Position numbers and translations under genes: made by a program
The notes under the pieces: model-generated
What the model was told of the DNA's origin: nothing
Seen by the model: the letters and a program-made list of their open reading frames with translations, nothing else
The model's database searches: none
Source of the DNA: a bacterium
Lineage (GTDB): Bacteria; Zhuqueibacterota; Zhuqueibacteria; Residuimicrobiales; Krinioviventaceae
DNA length: 5,208 nucleotides
NCBI GenBank assembly: GCA_024278645.1
Contig: JAJRST010000477.1
Location: 1-5,208 of the forward strand
Direction of reading: 5' to 3'
Shown: piece by piece, positions 1 through 5,208 of the stretch
Position numbering within the stretch: position 1 is the stretch's first letter
Layout of the letters: each line of letters starts with the position of its first letter

Positions 1-1
1 C

Positions 2-169
2 ATGTTCGCCAACAGGGCGCTGGCGCTCATGGACAGCGGCCTGGTCGTGCGCAGTCACGGCAAGCCGATTTATCTGCAATTCGGCCTGCTCGGTTTGTAT
101 GTACCTTTTCCGTACGATTTGCGAAAATTCGGCGCAACGTCGACTTTTCAACTGAGCACCGACGAGGAA
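2..169 (+). other. Unrecognised strand-rich segment before the first TPR block (residues 1-56)
   Basis: Residues 1-56 are rich in aromatic, Gly and Pro residues (for example FGLLGLYVPFPYDL at 27-40) and do not show the Ala/Leu helical-pair rhythm of what follows. The stretch has no N-terminal positive charge followed by a hydrophobic core, so it is not a signal peptide. It is most simply the end of a domain whose beginning lies outside the window. It matches no family I recognise. Confidence 0.4.
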
Positions 170-3100
170 GAGGCGTTCATCTATACCATTTTCGCGCGCA
201 ATGCTTTTAACAATGACGATTATGACAGCGCCATCGTCTATTTTGAAAAGAAATTAGCCATTTATGAACAGCGCCACGACTATGACGCCCAGGCGACTTT
301 TCAAAACAACATGGGACAGATATATTTCATAAAGGGCGATTATGATCTCGCCTGGCGCGGGTTTACAACCGCCTACTGGATGTGCCGCAAATCGAAATAC
401 ATGGGCGGCCAACTTTTGAATATCGTCAACGCCGGATACGTCGTGCTCACCATGGCCAACGAGCCCGACCCCGCAAAGCGGACGCGCTTGTCTATCTGTC
501 ACAACTGGATCACCGACAAGATTCGCGAATTGCTGCAACTGACCGCCGAGGATGAAATTTCTTATGCTTTTTACCATGCGCACATGAACCTGCTGCTCGC
601 CGAACTGGAGCTGGTAGACCCCGGGGACGAGAGCGCCGCGCCTTTTGCCGTGACCGCTTTTCGGTTAAACCGCGCCGTCGCGGCGGAAACGCTTTTGCAG
701 CGGGCGCTGGACATCAGTCGGCGATACAAGCTGGAGACCGAGGAGAGCAGCATCCGTTTTCGCCTTGGCACGCTGCACGCGCTGCTTGGCGAGCATGAGG
801 CGGCGCTCGCCGAATTTCAGGCGGCGCGGGAAATGGCGATGCAATATGATCTCCCCGAATTGTTGTGGCAGGCGGAGACGGCCATCGGCGATATGGTCGC
901 CGCGTTGCAAAAAGAGGACGGCGCAAAAACGTTCCGCTACGACCCGCTGTATTATTATCAACGGGCGATCAAAATCTCCGAAGCGAATCGAATGGCGCAT
1001 CCCGGCATCACGGCCTCCCGAATGCGCCGGCTATACCAGGAGCCGTATCAAAAGGCGGCGGCCAGGCTTTTGGCGCTCGACCAGCCTGTGGAAGCGCTGC
1101 ACACAATGGAACGGCTGCGCGAACGCGTCTATCATGAAATTCTCGAACATGACAAATTAAAACTGCGCAACGAGCGCCATCAACTCCTTTACTATCTGGC
1201 GGATTCCCTGCAGCGGGAAATCAGCGCGGCGGAATTTCGCATGTTGCAGAACGATCGCCATCCCAAAACAGCGGATGACGTTCGGACAATGGAAAACAGA
1301 ATCCTGCTTTTGCAGCAGGAATATGAAAAAACGCTGGCCGAGATTAAAAGCGAGGCCCCGGAGATCGAGCCGTTGATAAAAATATCTCCGGTGTCACTGG
1401 CAACGCTGCAAAACGTGCTGCCGCGAAACGTCGACGTCGTTTTTCATGTCGCCGCCGATGATGTGTCCTATTTGGCCGTTATATCCTCGGACAGCCTTTC
1501 CTTTGTCAGCGTGCCGGTGCAAAAGGCCGGTCTCAAGACTCGGCTCGATGCGATGATGGCTGACGCCCGCCAAGGCGTCTCGTTGCATCTCCCCGGCGAT
1601 GTGCAACGTCTCTTTGCCGCCATAGACTCCATCTGTTCGAGACCGCACCGGGTTTTTATCCCGGATATCGATTTTCTGCTCTATCCCTGGTCGGCCATGA
1701 GTCGGAGGACAAAAAGCGACCCCATCCGGTCCGTCAGCACCAGCCTCACGGCGCTCTATTTTTCACTGCAAAACGTCAAACCGCATGGCATCAGCATCTA
1801 TGTGTCCGGGGACTCGTCGCGTATCCGACCGCTAAAGCTGCAAGGGTATGAGGTGCAATCGGTCACAGTGCAGCATACAGGCGACAGTTTTGAGGCGCAG
1901 CGTCCGTCGCTTGCTAAAACGGATATCGTTCATTTGGCCGTTAAAATGGATTGGAACGACGTGTGGCCGTCGCGTTCTTTTTTCGAGTTCGCCGTCGCCG
2001 GTTCGCAGACGGCGAAGATCAGGGCGATTGACCTTTACGGGTTTAATACATCCACGGCTTTTCTTGTCAATCTGGATGTTCACGACACCGAGTTGTACGC
2101 CCTGCAGCCGGAGCCGCTCATCGCCTGGGAGCGCGCCCTCGCCTACACCGGCATCCCCGCGTTGATGCTGCCGTTGGCGGCCACGCCCGATTCGTTGCTC
2201 CGTTTTTACAATGCCTTTTATCAAAACCTGCGGCGCAACTCGTTAGCCCGGGCGCTGGCGAAAACCGATTCCTTGTTTCTGGCTGAAGGCAGGCCGACCG
2301 GCTGTTTTTACCAGGTTTTTGGAGCCGGAGAAATAGCCGTAAAAAGCGACAGCGCCGTCGCCGCGGCGACGGCGCTTGCGGCCCAGGCCGAGCGCGCTTT
2401 CCGGGACGGCGACTGGAAGACGACGATCGATCTCTGCCTGCGGGCAAAAGAAAAGGCCGCCGCGGTTTCAAAGGAAGCGGCGGCGATGAACGCCCTGCTT
2501 TTAAAAGCCGCCGTTAATGCGCAAGATTGGGAGGCGGCAATTACGGTGCAAAGGCAGCGCGTCGCCCGTTTTTTGCGCCAGGACAAGTGGGCCGAGGCCG
2601 CCGACGGTTATGCGATGCTTGCCCTGTTCTATGGTTTCGCGCGGCAGCAGGCCAAGGCGGCTCGAACACGAACGCAATTTGAAAAACTGCAAAAGCGTTA
2701 CGGCCTGCACAATGATCTCATAAAAGCCTATGGCGACATTGCGCAAATTTTTGAGCAGGGTGAAAACTTTGAACAGGCGCAACGGCTTTACCTTGACGCC
2801 GCGCGTCGGTATGCGGCGAGCGGGCAAGCCCGCGAGCAATGTGCGGCTTTACAAAAGGCCGCCGATGTTCTGTACGACCATTTGAACGATCCTGTAGCGG
2901 CATTGCAAAAACTGCTGCTTGCCTTGCCGCTTGTACAAAATGACGATGATATTGATCTGCACATTGACGTGCTGTTGCAACTTTCCCGGATTTATTCGGA
3001 TATGCAACTGTACACCAAAGCGCTTTCACATGCACGGCAGGCGGACTCGCTTTCCGTGTTTTTAGCGGACGAGGAGCAAGGCGCTAGATGCCAATTCCAG

Positions 3101-5149
3101 TTGGCCGATGTTTTGTATCAGCAGGGCGACCTCCGGCGTGCTCAGGATCAAACCGAGCAATTGTTGTCCCGGCCGGGCGTCGGCGCCGAACAAAAGATCA
3201 ATGCCCTGCGCCTGCAAAGTAATATAAAAGCGCAATCGGGCCGGCTCGACGACGCGGTGCAGTTGGCGCGACAGGCTTATCGCCGCGCCCGCGAAACCGG
3301 GGACGTCGTTCTTGTCGCCGATGCGCGACGTCACCTTGCCATAACCCTGTGGATGCAACAAAACGTCAAAGAGGCGGCGAGCCTGCTGCAGGAGACGTGG
3401 TTGAGCGGCGTCGGAACAAAGAGAGAACGGATGCGCCAAAGCCTTCTCTTCGGCGCGGTGTTGCTGGACGCCGGCGATAGGGATCGGGCCGGAAGTCTGC
3501 TTGGTCAGGCAAAAGATTTTGGCCGGCAGCTCCATGATGCATATACCGTGGCCGTTGCGCGGCTTTTGCTGGGCCGCTGTTTGAACGGCGAAGAGGGGGG
3601 GCGGAACCTGAACCGGGCGATCGCCCTTGCCGAACAAATGCGTTTTTACGATGTGGCCTGGCGCGCGCATTTTATCAAAGCTCAAAAACTGGCGGTGCAG
3701 GGGCGTGCGGATGCAGCCGCTGAATTTGCCAAAGCCTTGACCCTGTTGCAGAAATCACAGCTTGCACTTTCTTCACACAATTATCGTCGTGGTTTGTCGT
3801 TGTCCGAAAATGATTTCTTTGACGCCTATATTCGATTTTTCATCGAAAAACGACAGTTCCAGGATGCGCTCGTCGTCCTTGAAAAACAAAAACAGCGAAC
3901 CTTTCGTCGTTTTGTCGGCGACACGTCAATCCCGTTCCAGGGCGACGACCGAATGTGGGCGAGCCGATACGACAGTTTGAAAGAGAATCTGGTTATGACG
4001 CGGGCCGAGCTGGCGGCGGCATGGTCTGCGGACGACGATGCAAAAGCAAGGCAACGCCTGCAACAGGCGGAGCATTCCATGACGGCGCTCGGGCAGACGC
4101 TCAAGACCGCGGCGCCGCATCTTTACAATATCTATTTCTCCGACGATATGGAAGCGCTCTCGTTCGCCAATATTCTGCCCGACAGCACGGGCGCCTTTAG
4201 TTTTTATTGTTTCGGGAATGAACTGTACACCTGGTTTATCGACAAAAACGGCGTCTCTTTCAAACAAACGCCGCTGCAGCGCGACCGCCTGCAAAAAAAC
4301 ATAATCGACTTGCGCGAGGCCATGCATACCCTGGACGCCACCGCCGCGCCCGCGGCAAGCATCTACGCCGCGCTGTTGCAGCCCTGGCAGGATGTGCTGG
4401 CCGGTTTGCAGCAGATCATTATCATCCCGGATGACATCGTCCGCGGCGTTCCCTTTGCTTCCCTGCAAAGCGAGGACGGTACATACCTGGGATTGCGCTA
4501 CAATTTGTCTTTTGCGCCGCAATTTTCCATTTTAGCGGATCGCCTGAAGCGCCCGCAACAGCCGATGACTCGCGCCGACAAGGTCGTTTCTTTTTACACC
4601 GCAGCGCCGGACAGGCAAGAGGCTTCTTTTGCCAGACATGTCGGAACGAACATGTCGATATACTTTGACCGGGTTCTCATGCTCGACGAAAAACAGCCGT
4701 TGAGCAAGCAAGTTGGCGATGCTTTGGACGCCCGCATCATCTACTTTGGCGGCCGCTGGCATTATAAAGCGGCGTTTCCGTTCACTTCGGCGATTCGTCG
4801 CTGGGCGGACGAGGCAGAGATAAGCTGCGGCGATGTGCTCTCCCGCGCCTGGCCCGTCGACCTTGTGGCCGTTTATGGCGGCGATATTGATCAAGACGGC
4901 TATGTTTCGCGCGTGTCCATCTGCTTGAAAGAATGCTTTTTAAACAGCGGGGCGGGCAGCGTGTTGGCGCCGATGTGGCAGTATGACGAACTGGCGTCGT
5001 CCGTGCTTTTGACGCAATTTTTCCACAATCTCGCCCTCGGGCTGCCGAAAGCGGAAGCGCTTCGCCGCGCGCGGCGGGTGGTGCACGATGAAATCAATCC
5101 GCATCCGGCTTTTTGGGGCGGTTATCAGCTTGACGGAGACTTTCGTTAA
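2..5149 (+). CDS. Giant tandem TPR-CHAT protein, both CHAT domains lacking the catalytic pair (5'-partial)
   Basis: The 1715-residue uninterrupted frame ends at TAA 5147-5149. Domain order: an unrecognised strand-rich segment (1-56), irregular TPR-like helices (57-380), a charged helical linker (381-460), CHAT-1 (about 461-775), a long TPR array (784-1305), a second helical linker (1306-1383) and CHAT-2 (about 1384-1713). In known TPR-CHAT proteins the TPRs bind a partner and the CHAT domain is a caspase/separase-like Cys protease. Here the His and Cys positions are Lys648/His694 in CHAT-1 and Arg1585/Gly1627 in CHAT-2, so peptide-bond cleavage by the usual mechanism is unlikely. A scaffold, sensor or regulatory role is inferred. 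The C-terminus is natural, since the family-typical G-Y-Q-L-D-G-D ending is followed by the stop. The true start is probably upstream: Met1 has only one base before it, and no signal peptide or membrane segment is visible. The cellular location is therefore undetermined. The function is not known. Confidence 0.95.
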   Translation: MFANRALALMDSGLVVRSHGKPIYLQFGLLGLYVPFPYDLRKFGATSTFQLSTDEEEAFIYTIFARNAFNNDDYDSAIVYFEKKLAIYEQRHDYDAQATFQNNMGQIYFIKGDYDLAWRGFTTAYWMCRKSKYMGGQLLNIVNAGYVVLTMANEPDPAKRTRLSICHNWITDKIRELLQLTAEDEISYAFYHAHMNLLLAELELVDPGDESAAPFAVTAFRLNRAVAAETLLQRALDISRRYKLETEESSIRFRLGTLHALLGEHEAALAEFQAAREMAMQYDLPELLWQAETAIGDMVAALQKEDGAKTFRYDPLYYYQRAIKISEANRMAHPGITASRMRRLYQEPYQKAAARLLALDQPVEALHTMERLRERVYHEILEHDKLKLRNERHQLLYYLADSLQREISAAEFRMLQNDRHPKTADDVRTMENRILLLQQEYEKTLAEIKSEAPEIEPLIKISPVSLATLQNVLPRNVDVVFHVAADDVSYLAVISSDSLSFVSVPVQKAGLKTRLDAMMADARQGVSLHLPGDVQRLFAAIDSICSRPHRVFIPDIDFLLYPWSAMSRRTKSDPIRSVSTSLTALYFSLQNVKPHGISIYVSGDSSRIRPLKLQGYEVQSVTVQHTGDSFEAQRPSLAKTDIVHLAVKMDWNDVWPSRSFFEFAVAGSQTAKIRAIDLYGFNTSTAFLVNLDVHDTELYALQPEPLIAWERALAYTGIPALMLPLAATPDSLLRFYNAFYQNLRRNSLARALAKTDSLFLAEGRPTGCFYQVFGAGEIAVKSDSAVAAATALAAQAERAFRDGDWKTTIDLCLRAKEKAAAVSKEAAAMNALLLKAAVNAQDWEAAITVQRQRVARFLRQDKWAEAADGYAMLALFYGFARQQAKAARTRTQFEKLQKRYGLHNDLIKAYGDIAQIFEQGENFEQAQRLYLDAARRYAASGQAREQCAALQKAADVLYDHLNDPVAALQKLLLALPLVQNDDDIDLHIDVLLQLSRIYSDMQLYTKALSHARQADSLSVFLADEEQGARCQFQLADVLYQQGDLRRAQDQTEQLLSRPGVGAEQKINALRLQSNIKAQSGRLDDAVQLARQAYRRARETGDVVLVADARRHLAITLWMQQNVKEAASLLQETWLSGVGTKRERMRQSLLFGAVLLDAGDRDRAGSLLGQAKDFGRQLHDAYTVAVARLLLGRCLNGEEGGRNLNRAIALAEQMRFYDVAWRAHFIKAQKLAVQGRADAAAEFAKALTLLQKSQLALSSHNYRRGLSLSENDFFDAYIRFFIEKRQFQDALVVLEKQKQRTFRRFVGDTSIPFQGDDRMWASRYDSLKENLVMTRAELAAAWSADDDAKARQRLQQAEHSMTALGQTLKTAAPHLYNIYFSDDMEALSFANILPDSTGAFSFYCFGNELYTWFIDKNGVSFKQTPLQRDRLQKNIIDLREAMHTLDATAAPAASIYAALLQPWQDVLAGLQQIIIIPDDIVRGVPFASLQSEDGTYLGLRYNLSFAPQFSILADRLKRPQQPMTRADKVVSFYTAAPDRQEASFARHVGTNMSIYFDRVLMLDEKQPLSKQVGDALDARIIYFGGRWHYKAAFPFTSAIRRWADEAEISCGDVLSRAWPVDLVAVYGGDIDQDGYVSRVSICLKECFLNSGAGSVLAPMWQYDELASSVLLTQFFHNLALGLPKAEALRRARRVVHDEINPHPAFWGGYQLDGDFR
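170..1141 (+). other. TPR-like helical repeat block 1 (residues 57-380)
   Basis: Helical pairs with TPR-type spacing of small and aromatic residues are visible. Approximate positions are 60-93 (A-x-x-A-F-N-N-D-D-Y-D-S-A-I-x-Y-F), 96-133 (M-G-Q-I-Y-F-I-K-G-D-Y-D-L-A), 223-245, 248-284 (L-G-T-L-H-A-L-L-G-E-H-E-A-A-L-A), 288-330 and 350-376 (L-D-Q-P-V-E-A-L-x-x-M-E). Residues 134-222 are less regular, with a possible inserted loop around 152-165 and another around 206-218. In this family such arrays form a superhelix that binds a protein partner; the partner here is unknown. The last pair, ending in an E-R-L-R-E-R stretch (370-375), corresponds in position to E-K-Q-K-Q-R (1294-1299) in the second copy. 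Confidence 0.75.
1142..1381 (+). other. Charged helical linker 1 between TPR block 1 and CHAT-1 (residues 381-460)
   Basis: This stretch is dense in Glu, Lys, Arg, Gln and Leu with no helix breakers over long spans, especially 384-414 and 424-450. It probably forms long helices or a coiled coil. TPR-CHAT proteins commonly carry such a segment just before the CHAT fold. It ends in I-S-P-V-S-L-A-T-L-Q-N-V-L-P (461-474), matching the family's usual lead-in to the first CHAT strand. Confidence 0.65.
1382..2326 (+). other. CHAT domain 1, predicted inactive (residues 461-775)
   Basis: Landmarks in order: first strands with V-V-F-H-V-A and Y-L-A-V-I-S-S-D (479-497); R-V-F-I-P-D-I-D-F-L-L-Y-P-W-S-A-M (550-566), equivalent to the family's 'I-x-P-D-G-x-L-x-x-L-P-F-x-x-L'; D-I-V-H-L-A-V-K-M (641-649), equivalent to the His strand; T-A-F-L-V-N-L-D-V-H-D-T (685-696), equivalent to the Cys strand L-V-x-L-S-A-C-E-T; then G-I-P-A-L-M-L-P-L (717-725) and the F-Y-x-x-F-Y-x-x-L helix (735-743). 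The catalytic His position is Lys648 and the Cys position is His694. The only cysteines in the domain are Cys545 and Cys768, neither on the catalytic strand. The typical Trp-containing strand after the Cys is also missing. A pseudo-protease or structural module is the best reading. Assignment is by eye, helped by its position after TPRs and by its parallel with CHAT-2. Confidence 0.72.
2351..2376. repeat. Perfect 26-bp palindrome at the copy 1/copy 2 boundary
   Basis: The left arm is AGCGCCGTCGCCG (2351-2363) and the right arm (2364-2376) is its exact reverse complement, with no spacer. The bases immediately outside (C2350 and T2377) do not pair, so the symmetry has sharp edges. In frame it encodes Ser784 to Ala791 plus two bases of the Leu792 codon, an Ala-rich joint between the end of CHAT-1 and the first helix of TPR block 2. 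It could fold as a hairpin in mRNA or a cruciform in DNA. No function is known. Confidence 0.9.
2377..3916 (+). other. TPR array 2, about twelve to thirteen repeats (residues 793-1305)
   Basis: Consecutive helical pairs of about 34-40 residues can be followed almost without a gap. Approximate starts are 793, 826, 861, 905, 945, 987, 1028, 1065, 1106, 1143, 1181, 1217 and 1271. Typical signatures are A-Y-G-D-I-A-Q-I-F-E-Q-G-E-N-F-E-Q-A (909-926), Q-L-A-D-V-L-Y-Q-Q-G-D-L-R-R-A (1033-1047), S-N-I-K-A-Q-S-G-R-L-D-D-A (1073-1085) and A-K-A-L-T-L-L-Q (1243-1250). The regular small residue at position 8, Gly near position 15 and Ala near position 20 are TPR hallmarks. The array is long enough for a full superhelical turn or more, which suggests a sizeable partner-binding surface. 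The bound partner cannot be read from sequence. Confidence 0.88.
2456..2484. repeat. GC-rich inverted repeat, 8-bp arms with 13-base loop
   Basis: GCCGCCGC (2456-2463) is matched by GCGGCGGC (2477-2484) across a 13-base spacer. It lies 80 bases after the 26-bp palindrome and encodes an Ala-rich helix (residues 819-828). Runs of Ala codons (GCC/GCG) in a GC-leaning gene can make such arms by chance, so this is recorded as structure only. Confidence 0.5.
3917..4150 (+). other. Helical linker 2 between TPR array 2 and CHAT-2 (residues 1306-1383)
   Basis: After a short polar stretch (1306-1316), residues 1317-1370 are a long Ala/Gln/Arg/Leu-rich helical region (for example M-T-R-A-E-L-A-A-A-W at 1332-1341). 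It leads into P-H-L-Y-N-I-Y-F-S-D (1372-1381), where CHAT proteins usually show a 'P-x-x-x-x-L' lead-in. It corresponds in position to linker 1 (381-460) and supports the view that the two halves share one architecture. Confidence 0.65.
4151..5149 (+). other. CHAT domain 2, well-preserved fold but catalytic residues replaced (residues 1384-1715)
   Basis: This is the clearest CHAT domain. F-S-F-Y-C-F-G-N-E-L-Y-T-W (1399-1411) is the first strand pair. Q-I-I-I-I-P-D-D-I-V-R-G-V-P-F-A-S-L (1471-1488) matches the P-D-G / L-P-F-x-x-L motif, with Asp replacing Gly. A-R-I-I-Y-F-G-G-R-W-H (1577-1587) sits at the His strand and D-L-V-A-V-Y-G-G-D-I-D (1620-1630) at the Cys strand. L-N-S-G-A-G-S-V-L-A-P-M-W-Q-Y-D-E (1647-1663) matches the post-Cys 'G-A-x-x-V-x-x-x-x-W-x-x-x-D' motif. 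A-E-A-L-R-R-A (1684-1690), H-P-A-F-W-G-G-Y (1701-1708) and L-D-G-D are the classic C-terminal end. The His position is Arg1585 and the Cys position Gly1627. His1587 lies two residues late, and Cys1609, Cys1641 and Cys1645 are outside the catalytic strand. Protease activity by the usual mechanism is therefore unlikely; binding or scaffolding is inferred. Confidence 0.88.
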
Positions 5150-5202
5150 ACAGGGCCTTTGGCGGGCGACGTCATAAATTGATGGAATAATTAACAAAGA
5201 AC
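5150..5202. other. Short AT-rich intergenic tail, no terminator seen
   Basis: Between the stop codon and the final Shine-Dalgarno-like motif the sequence turns AT-rich from about 5174. The only short hairpin is GCC-TTT-GGC (5155-5163), with no following T-run, so it is not a convincing intrinsic terminator. An ATG at 5182 meets TAA two codons later and is not a gene. The gap is short enough to allow read-through into a downstream gene. Confidence 0.6.
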
Positions 5203-5208
5203 AGGAGA
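5203..5208 (+). promoter_or_regulatory. Shine-Dalgarno-like site for a gene beginning just past the window
   Basis: AGGAGA forms the last six bases of the window and is a strong match to the anti-Shine-Dalgarno complement. No start codon follows inside the window, so the gene it would serve must begin a few bases beyond the right edge. With no terminator seen upstream, that gene is probably in the same transcript as the TPR-CHAT gene. Confidence 0.55.

Noticed and set aside
3062..3685. 207-residue open frame on the minus strand
   Set aside because: It lies wholly opposite well-formed TPR repeats of the main gene. Its translation is low in recognisable structure and it has no visible ribosome binding site or family match. 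It is a shadow frame in GC-leaning coding DNA.
3926..4522. 198-residue open frame on the minus strand
   Set aside because: It is opposite linker 2 and the start of CHAT-2, where the plus-strand protein shows clear family motifs. The minus frame shows none.
4636..4660. Short direct repeat ACATGTCG occurring twice
   Set aside because: Only eight bases inside coding sequence, with no further copies noticed; not significant.
5063..5076. 14-bp palindrome of C and G only (CGCCGCGCGCGGCG)
   Set aside because: It encodes part of a conserved CHAT helix (L-R-R-A-R-R) from Arg codons, and alternating CG bases make short palindromes easily.
5159..5191. Possible sigma-70-like promoter (TTGGCG and AATAAT) for the downstream gene
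   Set aside because: The spacing between the boxes is about 21 bases, too long, and the transcript would start almost at the Shine-Dalgarno motif. The match is likely chance in AT-rich sequence.
1..5208. Link to a type III-E CRISPR (craspase-like) system because of the TPR-CHAT architecture
   Set aside because: No CRISPR repeats or Cas genes are in the window, and both CHAT domains lack the catalytic pair that Csx29 has. The shared fold alone does not support the link.

Overview
The window is almost entirely one plus-strand reading frame of 1715 codons, open from base 2 to a TAA at 5147-5149. Fifty-nine non-coding bases follow. The frame has no in-frame stop upstream inside the window and no visible ribosome binding site. 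The first residues look like neither a normal N-terminus nor a signal peptide. The window therefore most likely starts inside a longer gene, and only the C-terminal part of the protein is shown.

The visible protein reads as two successive copies of one architecture: tetratricopeptide (TPR) helical repeats, a helical linker, then a CHAT domain (caspase/HetF-associated-with-TPR fold, clan CD peptidase-like). Copy 1 covers about residues 57-775 and copy 2 about 784-1715. The copies differ strongly in sequence and in TPR number: roughly six irregular helical pairs in copy 1 and twelve or thirteen clear ones in copy 2. The division of labour is inferred: TPR arrays usually bind protein partners, and CHAT domains usually act as proteases switched on by such a partner.

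The most notable feature is that neither CHAT domain keeps the expected His/Cys catalytic pair. Aligned by eye to the family pattern (hydrophobic-H-L-A-T-H-G, then L-V-x-L-S-A-C-E-T), copy 1 has Lys648 and His694 at the two catalytic positions, and copy 2 has Arg1585 and Gly1627. The fold-defining segments around them are kept and the frame is uninterrupted. This looks like a maintained double pseudo-protease or scaffold rather than a decayed gene, but the alignment was done by eye only.

A perfect 26-bp palindrome (2351-2376) lies exactly at the boundary between the two copies. A ribosome-binding-like AGGAGA forms the last six bases of the window, and no convincing terminator precedes it, so another gene probably starts just beyond the edge and may be co-transcribed.

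The organism cannot be named. The gene is GC-leaning with a short AT-rich intergenic tail. Very large TPR-CHAT proteins are known from several free-living bacterial groups with complex regulation (cyanobacteria, Bacteroidota/Calditrichota-like lineages, Chloroflexota), so an environmental bacterium is likely but not proven. No RNA genes, CRISPR array, insertion sequence or second protein gene were found.
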